From Dysidea avara (lineage: Eukaryota; Porifera; Demospongiae; Dictyoceratida; Dysideidae): a stretch of 64,000 nucleotides of DNA. A program made the position numbers and the translations under genes. Below, piece after piece: positions 11,459 through 22,395 of the stretch. The stretch is from NCBI RefSeq assembly GCF_963678975.1, contig NC_089285.1, positions 6,620,694 to 6,684,693 of the forward strand, read 5' to 3'. The notes under the pieces were generated by a model that saw only the letters and a list, made by a program, of their open reading frames with translations, did no database searches and was not told the DNA's origin. How positions within the stretch are numbered: the stretch's first letter is position 1; each line of letters opens with the position of its first letter.

Positions 11459-14400
11459 CTAAGCAAAGGCATCCTCACGATCAGCAGTGGTCACCTCATG
11501 TTCCTCAGTATAACTGAAATTGGTGAAATGCGTTACCCGATGAGCCTCATGATAAAACTCCTTTGGATTAGCTAGTTGTAACTCATAGTTCATTGTAGGA
11601 GAGTGTTTGATACCCATGAAATTATAGTTCCAGGATCCCTGAGAGGGGACCATGAAAAATCCGAGGAACCTGTCTGACAGGAGCATCTGGACACGTTCAT
11701 AGTGTGATGGCAGATAACCATGGGGATTATTACCAGTATCCTTGTTGTTACGACCCCAGTCAAATCCAGATGGGGTGAGCTTGTATGCAGTGAGTGAACA
11801 TGACCCTGGAGTGAAACTGCAAGTGATGACGATGGTCTTCTCCCCATCCCAGGAAGGATTATCAGCCATGATCTTAGCATGCATGGTAACATCTTGTGGG
11901 GATAGTTGAGGTAGCTCTTTGGGTTGGGTGTGTATCCATCCTAATGGCTCCATATCCTTCAGGTAATCATGTGAGGGTAATCTCTGGGGTAGGTGTACCA
12001 CCTGATGAGTACCCCACTGAGGTACCATGATGATACATCTAATCTCCTTCACTTGAGGGTTATCAGGGGGACTTACCCCATAAAGGTATCCAGCAATCTG
12101 AGTACGCAAGTCAGATATGATGATAAACTTCTTCAGAATGTTCTTAGTTAAGATGTAGGTGAAGCCAGTCTCTTTAATGTCATCAGATGACACATAGATA
12201 AGTTTGGTACGCAGGTGCAGGTTGGTTGCTGAGATGGCTCGTATACGCCACTCAGTCTTAGATGAGAAGGTCTGAGTCTCATAGTTGGTCACAGTGGATA
12301 CAATGATCTCATCACCATGGACATTAACTGTACGTGTTGTGGTGGCCATTAATTGGGATTGTTCTTTAGTCTGTTTCTCAATCTCAGCTATTTGTAGACG
12401 TTGTTGTGATGGAGCTGATATCTCCATTCCCAGAATCACATCCCTGATCTCAGACTGAGTAAGTGATGCAACATTGACATTATTCTTCCTGCCATAATCA
12501 GCTAAGATCAAATCCTTCAGAGAAACCTCTACCCTGATCCATTCCTCATTCATGAGTGTTGGCCATATATGATGTGGTTCTGTTATCATTGTTTTGTCTG
12601 GCTTCAGTATCACCTTGGTCCGGTCCACATTAACATGTAGAGCTCTCAATATCAGAATTAGTCTGGAAAAGGCAGTATATGATGAGATATTCTTCAGCCA
12701 GTCATCATACAGATTAAACAATACCATCTGTGGCTCCATGGCCTTTAGGATTAGGTCACCTAACTTCTCTACCTTCAGACAAGCCTGAAAGGGTAGTTGT
12801 AGTTCACTCCCCTTGATGATAATATTAGGGAAGTCCACCAGATGCACTTCCAGAGGGTCTAACATTCCTTTCCTAGTAACTATGATCTGTTTGGGTTGTT
12901 CCTCTACTGGTAGAGACCTTATAAGTGCTGCTACCTCCTCTGCCGTCTTCCACTTGGCCAGCTGTCCCAATCTCTTCTGACCCGCCCACACAGAGGTGTG
13001 GATGATCTTGAGGAACAATTGTCCAGTACGAGGGTTGAACACAAATATGGCTCCATTGATTGGCTTTGTTGTGAGGTTACCTTCAAATGTCTTGTGTCTG
13101 ATTACACGGTAGGCATTAGTGTCGTCCACAAACCAGATGATTTGATTGGAGAATAGTTCACCATAATTTTGTGATGATAGGTATGGTTCAGTGGGTTCAG
13201 AGGAATAGAGTTGTAGTGCCTTACGTATCCTCTCTTAACACGTACAGGGCAGGGTTGGCCTTCATGATCTTACCCATAGCTTGTTGGATTAATAGCTTCA
13301 TACCTGGGATCCAGTTACCAAATGCACTGTGCAGGTTATAGGCCAGGTCAATAGCAATCAGTGTTCCAGTGGGTGAAGGATAGATACTCATATTATCAGT
13401 AGTGTAGTCGAGGAACTTGGCCCTAGCATATCTCTCTACATCATGTGAGTCATAGTCCCCCCATCTGAGCTGTACATCAACCCAGTATTTCTGTATGGTA
13501 CTGCTGTCCATTGTGTCCTTGCTATCAGCCAGTAGTGATGGATGAGACACATTCCACTTGTATGCGGCAAACAACAAAATGTCTGCACAAGAACTGTTCA
13601 TTTTGTAAGACTTGCGAGGATGGATGGTCTCCTTCTGAACTGTCTCAATTTCTAAAGCATCCAATTCTTGATCAAACACCTGACACAGATCCATTACAGT
13701 ACTCTCATGAATCTTCTGCCACAAGTGAGCTCGGAATATCTGGATCAGTGAGATCTTCAGGGTGGGGATCTTGCCATGCATGAATATCCCAGTGAGATCT
13801 AGCTGTACTTGGAAACCAACGTAGACATTAGCTCTGTTGATAGTAGGGGACCACCATAAGGTGAACCGACGATTTGGTATCTGGTTGAGACCTGATCGTT
13901 GAGCATTAGTCAACTTCTTGTACTTCATTGACTCCTCAAAACCACTAGCCTTCTCCCAGAACAACCCCTCCCAGGTAGGGAAGTAGGTCCCCTTGAACAA
14001 AGTATGTTCCAATATCCCCTCCACTCCTCCAAGTGCCTGTATCATGTCAGTACGATAATTGTTCAGGTTCCATAACCTTCCATCGTGCCACTGGTGTGTC
14101 CACCAGAATGGGTTCTGCTTCAGCACCTGATATTGTTTGAAGTCAGTACGCACCCTCCAGCCCTTATCGTAGGCTAGTGTGTGCCTGTCCTTCTGGAATA
14201 AGGTGTTGATACGGGGGATTCCCCTATCCCAAGAATCCTCCAGATCTTCTGGTGTCAATCTCCTGTTCTGAACATTAGCCTCCTGTCTCTTTAGTCGGTA
14301 TTCTGCCCATACTCTCTGTGAGTCTATGAACTCACTCTCCCAGGGCAGGACATAGCGATAAAGATTAGGTATCAGCTGATCCTCATCATGACTCATTCCA

Positions 14401-17400
14401 GACCTGAAGTGAGTAATCCCTCTTGCGTCTGTCTGTTTGGACCACCTGAGATCAGACTGAGGTATTAACACATGTCCCATTGATAACATGCCCAGTCCAC
14501 CCAACTCCTTGGGGGTGTAGAATACTACTGGAGGGAAACGACTTGGCATCTTTGAATTGAGACCAATCTTGATACGTGTTTGTATCTTATTCTCACACTT
14601 CACCAACAGATCCAACAACTCCCTAGTGTTCATTACTGACTCTCTGAAGTAAGTCATTAATCCTATCAGTGCTGTGTTCCACTTGTTAACAATCTTGGTG
14701 AAGGTGGTAGAGCCAGATGCCATCAGGATTTGCCTCACTCTGTTGTGGAAACGTTGTTGTGACTCTTCATCAACTTTGAGGAAACACTGAGCAGTTCTCT
14801 CCTTGGTGACCTCATCCTGAAGGTTCCACACTCCATCTAGGTGGGCGATCTCTTCATAGGTCACCCTACATTTGGGCAGTATACGACACTCAAAGCCTGA
14901 CATGTTGAATAACAGGTTGGGATTGTCCTTGCTGTATACTGACACAAAACTCTCTGGAGCATCCCAGTCTATTGTAGTGATGGAACGAGGTAACCTGTTC
15001 TTGATGTCCCAGAATACAGCACGACCAAGGTTAACATCATGTTTCATCAACCTCATTCTACTGTCCCGAGGCCAACATTTCCGGTTGCTAAACCCAACAA
15101 TATTCTCATTATTAGGGTCAGGGTGTTCAGTGAGGTATCGTTGAATGAGGTCACGAGTTTCCTCCGCTGTGAACCTGAAGAATATGTGCAATTTGTTGAT
15201 GTAGCGAGAGTACAATCTGATTGGATGGCTTGTTTCCGTGTCAACATCTTGAAATGTCAGGAAGTCGTTAGGCATCTGAGGTAGTCTGGCGATTTCACTA
15301 GCTCTTTGTAGTCCCAGTACTAGTAAGTCTAGTACTAACCCATAATACTGGACTATGAAGGAGGCAAACTGTAGACCCCTGATGATCCCGTATGAGTTGG
15401 TGTGGTTCATATCCTTATAGTTAATGACCACATTATTCTTGGCAGTCATGTAGTCAGCAATATTGTGATCCACTATCAACCTCAATAACCTGTTGAGCAG
15501 AGTCAGGTCAATCTTCTCGTACATCTTGTCAAACTCGGCCTGCATCATTACATTACACTCTCCATCACCAGTTTCCCATACATCCTGTAAGTTGTTGATG
15601 CCTTGGCACCACTTATACACTAGTAATGGTGGTGGTTCAGTGTCAGCAGGTTTGATCCATGGAGGGAACAACCTCCTCTTGTCAGCCTCATACCACAAGT
15701 ACTGGTCCAGGTAGGCATCAGTGATCTTCTCCAGTGGCTCCACATCATATACTGGTACAAGGTGACTGTATAGGTCCATAAACTCTATTCCAACCTCTTT
15801 GAAAGCTCTTTGTGTCAACAAATGACATTTAATTCTACATAATGCCTCATGTGGGTTATCATAGGCTTGTTCAATAAGTCCCAATTCTTCACGTTGAGAT
15901 TGGTTCAGTCTGCTCTTTACGCTGTAAGCCTCTTTCAGCCTCTCAAGGGCCAGGATCAACAACTTGATGTCGTGTTTGTATGAGAGGGGAGGAAATGGGA
16001 TTGGTGAGAATCGTCTGCTCTCCAGCCAATGAAGTGTTGTTGTGTAAATTGCTACGGCTTCTTCAGCCAAGACGTATGCCCCATCTTTTAAATAATTATG
16101 TTGTCTCTTTTGTTCAACCTTAAAGTGCAACCTGGTCAATCTACCAAGGTTCTTCTTGAATACTGTCTTGTCAACCGTGGCACCACGTCTGATCCTCTCC
16201 CTGTTATAATGAGCAGTATTGGTCCACCAGTCAGCTTTAGACTTGACATAACGAAGGATCATATTCTCCACTGGTATTGGCAGGCCAGGCACTTTCCATA
16301 GAATATTAGCCTTCCAACATCTCCATGCTTCACTGAGGTGTTGTAGGATCACACGAGCTTTGTTCTGTTTGATACCCTCAGGCATCATGTCCAATATGTC
16401 ATGCATCAACGAAGCACGCAGCTCTAGATCAAAATGACTCTCAACTCGTTGCTTAGTAACAGTCGTTGCCACACCCTTTGAGTGACGTCCTTCAAATTGT
16501 CGTGATAACAGGTTGCCTAGCCAATGCTCTATCAGGGGGACCACACCCCTCAGGAAAAACATCCACACCCTCCAACCTGGAGCCCAGATACCTACCCCCG
16601 GGCCCTTGCCAACTGGACCAGTTTTAAACCGATAATAGATGACATGTTTGAGATCCTTGCACATTCTAATCTGTCTCATCAACTTGTACTTGTACCGGTA
16701 CATTCCAGTCAACTGACCAACATGAGCAAATGTATATTGTAGTCCATCAGCTAGCTGGAAGCAGTCAACATTTCCAACACGAAACTGCACTACGGAGTCC
16801 ACTATCAGTTTAGTTAGTCGTAATATCTCACGACACAAGTGGAAGGCATTACCAAAACGAGACTTCTTACGTTCCTTGGTAGTCAGGGTCTTGACCGGTT
16901 TCAGGTTGAAGTTGTAGTCAAGATGCAGGTAATTCAGGTTCTTACAATGGATCAGCAGGTTTAACATGTTATAACCTTGACGACACACTTGTAGCCCTGC
17001 CTCCACCCAATCCAGTTCAGTTGACTGAAAAAACTTGGTGGACTTGAATGAGTGAAACAGGTACTTCTTGTTCAGAGCTTTAGGTGGACGATGTTTGAGG
17101 GCATTCAACACATATACTTTCAACAACTTCTGATAAGACACTCTGACCTTAACTGGATGACCAGTAGGACAGTGTTCACAATACCATTGTTTCACTAGAG
17201 GTACATCAATTGCTCTCCTGGTGTGGCCGGAACGTAGGTTGAAGGGGCGTGGTGCCCAGAGCAAGGATATCCCATTGGCTGTATTGTCCGTGTACAGAGG
17301 TGTCACCCTCAGGAATGGTTCTATCCCATCGCTGAGGACGAACTCCTCGTCATCATCAAACGTCTCTGTTGACATAACAGCATATTGGTGAGAGATGATA

Positions 17401-18449
17401 TTGATCAAAGGATCAAAGTAGAATGCTGGCAGATCAGGATTCTCAGCCTTGATGTACACTACTGAAGGATGATGGTACCAGGGCAAGTGGACATATAATG
17501 GTAGGCTATTATACAGGTAGGGGAACGCTATACGATACTCCGTCCTGATTGGCTGTCTGATTATGATCTTGTTGATGTCATTAAACTCATCCCAATCATC
17601 ATCACCTTGGGTCTGATCCCTCACAAGAGGTTCAAATTTTGGTCCCCCTGGAATGGCCAGGTTGAGAGCTTTAGCAGTGAAGAAGGATTTCAGGTCAAAC
17701 AGGTAGAAGTAGTTGTTATCAACCAGATCTGTGAGTAGCTGGCTACCAAGACGATACAGTACCGCCATCTTCTCCACTGTGAGATTCCACCACTTGTAAA
17801 TGGAACCATTGACATGTGGGGTCCCAACTAAAGGATAGTGCTCATACAGCCACTCATGTACAGCACAATCTTCATCAGGGTCCAGTTCCATCTGTATGGC
17901 TTCCAGTGGCTCCACATTCAGTATGTTGTCAGCATAATCCAGGGGAGGCTTCTCATCATCAAATGGAGGGAACCTCATCCTTTTAAAGTGTTTACGATCT
18001 CTCTTTTCTCGTCGCATCATAATCCACATCGTGCCCCACTGAGCAATATACACTGGTTCAATCACCCAGGGGATCTCATTGACAAACGTTATAGCTCCTG
18101 TGATATGGTACAACACTTTGACGTCTCTAATCTGTTCCCATGGCATTGGTAAGTTCTCCAATAACTTCAACATAGCATGGGGCATGTACTTCAGTGCCCC
18201 CAGGTACACTCTTTTATCATGGTGGTACTTCCGACTAGTCATGTCACCATGGTCACGGATTATCTTCCTCACATGCTCCGGCGGAATGTCTTCTTTCTGA
18301 GCCTCCACAAACCCAAATTTCCTCTTCTCGCTGTACCGCTTCGACTGCAACTGCTGCCATTTCTTCGCCTTCTCCTGCAGTCGCTCCTCTGATATTGGCG
18401 GTGGTTCTGGGATAGGCGCTAGCTGCCTCTCTAACATAAGGCCCGCCAT
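11459..18449 (-). CDS. PRPF8: Pre-mRNA-processing-splicing factor 8, intronless, one frameshift
   Basis: PRP8 is the largest U5 snRNP protein and the scaffold of the spliceosome active site. Two adjoining frames, 18449-13221 and about 13240-11459, read collinearly with the whole metazoan protein: N-terminal [20 protein letters not shown], the RT-like and thumb/linker regions, endonuclease-like region, RNase H-like domain (after about residue 1750) and C-terminal Jab1/MPN domain ending near ADREDAFA. Length is about 2330 residues against about 2335 in vertebrates. The start at 18449 ([10 protein letters not shown]) is chosen because it is the first ATG and matches the family's Met-Ala-Gly. No intron interrupts 7 kb. 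At 13229-13236 the frame breaks: LRE is followed by IRK with two bases missing from the Arg codon in an AG run. Between the frames (13130-13220) the expected sequence through [19 protein letters not shown] is present. A few usually invariant Arg positions read Cys or Trp. This is either a functional gene with a sequence error or a young retrocopy. Confidence 0.95.
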
Positions 18450-18483
18450 TGCAACCAACTCTAAACTGGTAGCCTAGTACTTA

Positions 18484-18664
18484 CCGTGTTTTTCAGGTTT
18501 CTGGCGAAAACCAAAGCATTAGCAATACTTGAACGTGTACAATGATCGGCAAAAGGTACGAATATTCACTTTAATGCCTTGCAAGTTCGAGATGTTTGAA
18601 TTACAGATCACATGTTTGATCACGTTTATGCTTTGATTGTCGCAAGAAACCTGAAAAAACACGG
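18484..18664. mobile_element. 181-bp TA-flanked MITE in the PRPF8 5' region
   Basis: Terminal inverted repeats of about 36 bp (CCGTGTTTTTCAGGTTTCTG and its complement, each ending in AACCAAAGCAT or its variant). It is flanked by TA on both sides, as for Tc1/mariner-type insertions. It lies 35 bp upstream of the PRPF8 start codon, so it must overlap the 5' UTR or core promoter. Confidence 0.8.
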
Positions 18665-18754
18665 TAGAAACGTTGCACTGATGTTTTGACAGTTCACGTG
18701 ATAAATAGTCTACATCACGCGAGACAGTCAGCTACATCACTCTAACAGCTCTAA

Positions 18755-19096
18755 GGCCACTTCAACTAAATCTTTTCAAAATTCAGCCAAATAAAGGTCG
18801 GTAGGTCGGTAAATAAATTTTAAAAAATATAGGCTATTTTGCTAGCTGAAGAGTGATATTGCGAGTCAAACGGTGGCTAAGCTACATTACGGTTGCTGTA
18901 TCACTTGCGAGTAGGCAGCTATATGTTGAGATATTTAGTGTTACCTATACTTTTTGAGAGCTTAAAGATAAATTTGTAACTCTTTCGTGGCGTTGCCACT
19001 CTTTGCAAGGTGATCACGTGATTAACATAATTATTTTATACTGAAAAATATAGGGTCGGTCGGGCCCGAGAAACAAAAGATTTAGTTGAAGTGGCC
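18755..19096. mobile_element. PIF/Harbinger-like MITE, 342 bp
   Basis: Perfect terminal repeats GGCCACTTCAACTAAATC and its complement. It is flanked by TAA on each side (18752-18754 and 19097-19099), the 3-bp target duplication of PIF/Harbinger elements. No transposase is present, so it is non-autonomous. Confidence 0.8.
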
Positions 19097-19124
19097 TAAC
19101 AGGTCAGGGTAGTGGGAAAACCAG

Positions 19125-19815
19125 GAACGGACAAATAGGAAACGAGAAATGAGTGGAAATGAATCTTCATTTGTAATTGAAAGGGTAGTAGAGCACATAA
19201 TTTCTCACTATTTTGGTAGATGAAGTAGTAGTGACTGCTGTATTAGCTACCCAATGGCGGATCCAGGATGGGGCATTTAGGGCAAATCCCCCCCCCCCCC
19301 CCCCCCCCCAACTTATGGAGGAGCCAACTATAGCTAGCTAGCTAGTTCTAATTAAAATACTACACTTTATGTCAGGACAAGATCATTTTATACAACTCAT
19401 GAAAATATGCACATTTTACTAACATTTATTACAAATTCGATTGAAAACAAAGCAAACCGAAGTCAAACTAACTGTGAAACAGTCACCCAGCACCTTCGTG
19501 CGTACTAAGCGCCTCTAAAATAATTATCGTGTTGCTGCTGTCTAAGACATTCAGGGCCTTTAAATCAACTTTTAAGACTTCACAACCATCTGCAAACGGT
19601 CAAATGGCAAAAATCAACAGTGAGACACCACTAAGAGGTGCTTATTTGCTGCTTTAAAATTTCAGCAACTAACAAGAGAATCTGGCGGCTCTCCCCAACC
19701 ACCCACAACTTAGCCTGTTTGTGCCCCTCCCCTTGCCAGCTCCTGGATCCGCCCCTGCTACCTAGAGTGTTTTGCAACTCAATTGCTAAAAAATCATAAG
19801 CATATAATTACTAAC
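19125..19815. repeat. Dispersed repeat, copy A, interrupted by an hAT-like element
   Basis: 19125-19246 and 19763-19815 together align with 22190-22395. Shared blocks are AAATAGGAAACG, GAGTGGAAATG-like, GTGACTGCTGTATTAG and AACTCAATTGCTAAAAAATC. The join at GCTGTATTAG is where the element at 19252-19757 inserted. Confidence 0.7.
19252..19757. mobile_element. Non-autonomous hAT-like element, 506 bp, 5-bp target duplication
   Basis: Ends CAATGGCGGATCCAGGA and TCCTGGATCCGCCCCTG are inverted copies. CTACC flanks both sides (19247-19251 and 19758-19762). It includes a run of about 19 C. It shows homology to 8313-8760. The 5-bp duplication with CAGGGGCGGATCC-type ends fits what Repbase calls hAT5, from memory. 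Confidence 0.8.
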
Positions 19816-19817
19816 AG

Positions 19818-20147
19818 CAGGGGCGTACGAAGGGGGTTTCCAGGGGTTAGAGGAAACCCCTTTGGATTTTACGCACTACTTGAAACATTAAGAAATTGAA
19901 ACTTCAGGTTTTCAGAATCTGGAATCTATCATGGAACAGGACACATTTTAAACTTTTATCTTAGTTAAATAATAGTTTCTAACATGAGTTGACAGCAAAA
20001 CTTATAGCATTGTTCTGAACTATGCATGATTTTGGTGAAAAGATCGAGATACTCTAATAGAGCAGTCAGGTAATATAAACTACTCTAATATAACAGTCAC
20101 TTAGCTATAGTGGAAACCCCTTTTCAAAATTCCTGCGTACGCCACTG
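19818..20147. mobile_element. Non-autonomous hAT-like element, 330 bp
   Basis: Ends CAGGGGCGTACGAAGGGG and CTGCGTACGCCACTG are imperfect inverted repeats. Flanks AACAG and ACCAG match at four of five positions. It carries two copies of the ACTCTAATAGAGCAGTCA-type motif near 20050-20103. Confidence 0.7.
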
Positions 20148-20167
20148 ACCAGAATGGCAATTGTGTA

Positions 20168-20367
20168 CAGTGGAACCTCTCTGTTACGGACATTTAGGGA
20201 CCCAGAATTTTTGGCCACTTTTGGCTGTACTGAATAGCTATAGAGGTTTTCCTCTTTCAGAGGTAAAAAATGTATCAACCAGACCTGTTGGGACCAAAAT
20301 TTTTGTCCTTATTATGGAGCTTTTTTTCTATTGTGTTCTTTGGAGTTTGTTAAGAGAGGTTCCACTG
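20168..20367. mobile_element. Pogo/Tigger-like MITE, 200 bp
   Basis: Begins CAGTGGAACCTCTCTGTTA and ends TAAGAGAGGTTCCACTG, with TA on both sides. CAGTGGAACCTCT ends with a TA duplication are typical of pogo/Tigger-type mariner elements. It is too short to encode transposase. Confidence 0.75.
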
Positions 20368-20723
20368 TAATGTCTCAGGTCAAATTTCTGATGGTAGATA
20401 ATGCAGATCAATCCTGGCGATATCAGTGGCTTAAGCTGAAGTGACTTCTATTAGATTATAATTATAATCATTTTCTTCTTTTGTTCTAAAGTTGGCCAGG
20501 ATAGATGGACCAGCATGCTGGTTACACTCACTACTGGAAGAGCTCTCATTAAAACCCAATTTTGAAAACCCTCTGAAAATGTTCCTTCTGAAAAGTCAAA
20601 ATTTCAATGGGTGGCAAAGAATTTTTTCACATGCATACTAAGGCTATGAAAACCCATTGAAACTTTACCAATGAATAGCTAGCTACTCCATGAAATTATT
20701 TTTCATAGAACTTTAATTGGTTA

Positions 20724-21008
20724 CAGGGGCAGTTTTAGGTGGGTCTGGAGTTTCCAGAACCCCCTCTGAACTAGCGCGCGCCCCTACAATTTGTCTGGGT
20801 GATAAAAATTACAAAGAGTTATACATTTTATGGCTCTTTGTATTGGTAAAATTTCATACTTTTACCTTTGAAATCACCTTCACAGCGTTGAAAAGCACGT
20901 AGTGACCTTTTTTATTTTTATTTTTTGGTCTTCAACTTGCAGCTAGGCTGAAATTGCAATTCCAGAATACCAGAAACCCCCTTTTGAAAATTTCTAGATC
21001 AGCCCCTG
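20724..21008. mobile_element. Non-autonomous hAT-like element, 285 bp, GGTTA duplication
   Basis: Ends CAGGGGC and GCCCCTG with matching GGTTTCCAGAACCCCC-like inner parts. The exact 5-bp flank GGTTA lies at 20719-20723 and 21009-21013. Confidence 0.8.
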
Positions 21009-21013
21009 GGTTA

Positions 21014-21493
21014 TTTTCATTGGATATTCATTGATTTGTCCAATGAAAATACTATGAAAATAATTCATTGGGGCCACCAATATTTTCTAGGTTTCTTTGA
21101 AAAAATTCATTGGATTTTCAAGGCCAAATTGTCCAATAGCGATTACTGAATCGAGAAAAGTCATTCATAATGAAATGGACTGCACTCCTCTGGACTTTAT
21201 CTAATTGATGTGTTATGGGGTCTAGTACTACCAGATTACCTTTAGTGCAATTGTACACTAACTCATGTTGCACAACTATGGAGCGACGCCTGTAACATTG
21301 CTATAAAACTTATGATTGAAAAAAATTGAATTGATATATTTGATATTGTACCAAGACATTATTACAATTGCCATTCTGTTAGGTTGGATGCTTTGAAATT
21401 GAATTCTAGTGGTGCATGCATGCATACGTACATGAATAGTATTCCTCAGTTATTAAGTACTGTACAAATAGATATCAATAAATGAAGGTTTTT

Positions 21494-21571
<78 letters not shown>

Positions 21572-22189
21572 AATTTGTAAAGATACACCTCTAATTGCAG
21601 ACAGGTTTGGATAAATTGCATCCCAAAAACAAATAAATTGTGGAACTAGCATCTTGTTTAATGTTTCAACTGAATGTTTCATTAGAGTAGATAACTGTTC
21701 TGTTACTCGACTGTTAGACTATCTCAATCTTATACTCTCAGTGATCCTTTAGTTTTACTGAAAGACATGCATCAGATAGCATTGGTGAGTATGATTCGTG
21801 TGTGATGTCCTATGAGGTAGTTAAGGAAGAAATAGTATAATACTAGTTTCCTAAGGGCTGGACAGCTGTTCAGCCCAGCCTAAAACCCCAAAACCGCCTC
21901 TGTACAAATCATAACAAAACTCAGTGTATGTGGGAGTGTTAATGTTCTGCATGGGGTAGATTGTTCCATAGTTAATTTAAAACTGCATGTGCACTCTAGT
22001 ATTTAGTTGATTATTAACATCAATTTTGGCTAATAAACATCTTACAGCTTCTATAGAGGTTTTATTCCTAGACTCCTTAACATTCAACTTTAAACTCAAA
22101 CCCATCATATGAACTCAAACGCACGCCGCAGACAATAAATGACGCAATCACTACACGTGAGGATTTTACAGGAACGAACGTAGTCAAAT
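21014..22189. other. Intergenic, no supported gene
   Basis: Holds the (CA)n tract listed separately and weak copies of the dispersed TTAGAGTA motif near 21683. No gene recognised. Confidence 0.4.
21495..21569. repeat. (CA)n microsatellite
   Basis: Uninterrupted CA dinucleotide repeat of about 75 bp. Confidence 0.97.
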
Positions 22190-22395
22190 TCGGGTGGTAA
22201 ATAGGAAACGGGAAACGAGAAATGGAGAAATGGGTGGAAATGGAATTCCTTCGCTGCAGAACACTCTTCAATTGTAATTGAAGGGGTAGCTAGCAGAGCA
22301 CAGATTTTCTCACGACTAAAGTAGCAGTGACTGCTGTATTAGAGTGTTTAGCAACTCAATTGCTAAAAAATCATAAGAAAAGCATATAACTGTAC
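22190..22395. repeat. Dispersed repeat, copy B (uninterrupted)
   Basis: Aligns with 19125-19246 plus 19763-19815 and reads straight through GCTGTATTAGAGTGTTTAGC with no insertion, so it serves as an empty-site paralogue for the element at 19252-19757. Confidence 0.7.

Noticed and set aside
13130..13220. An intron between the two PRPF8 frames
   Set aside because: The expected protein sequence continues through the gap in one frame with only a two-base deficit; there is no room for GT...AG.
13511..18392. Frames of 60-100 codons on the plus strand opposite PRPF8
   Set aside because: They are shadows of the constrained PRPF8 coding sequence.
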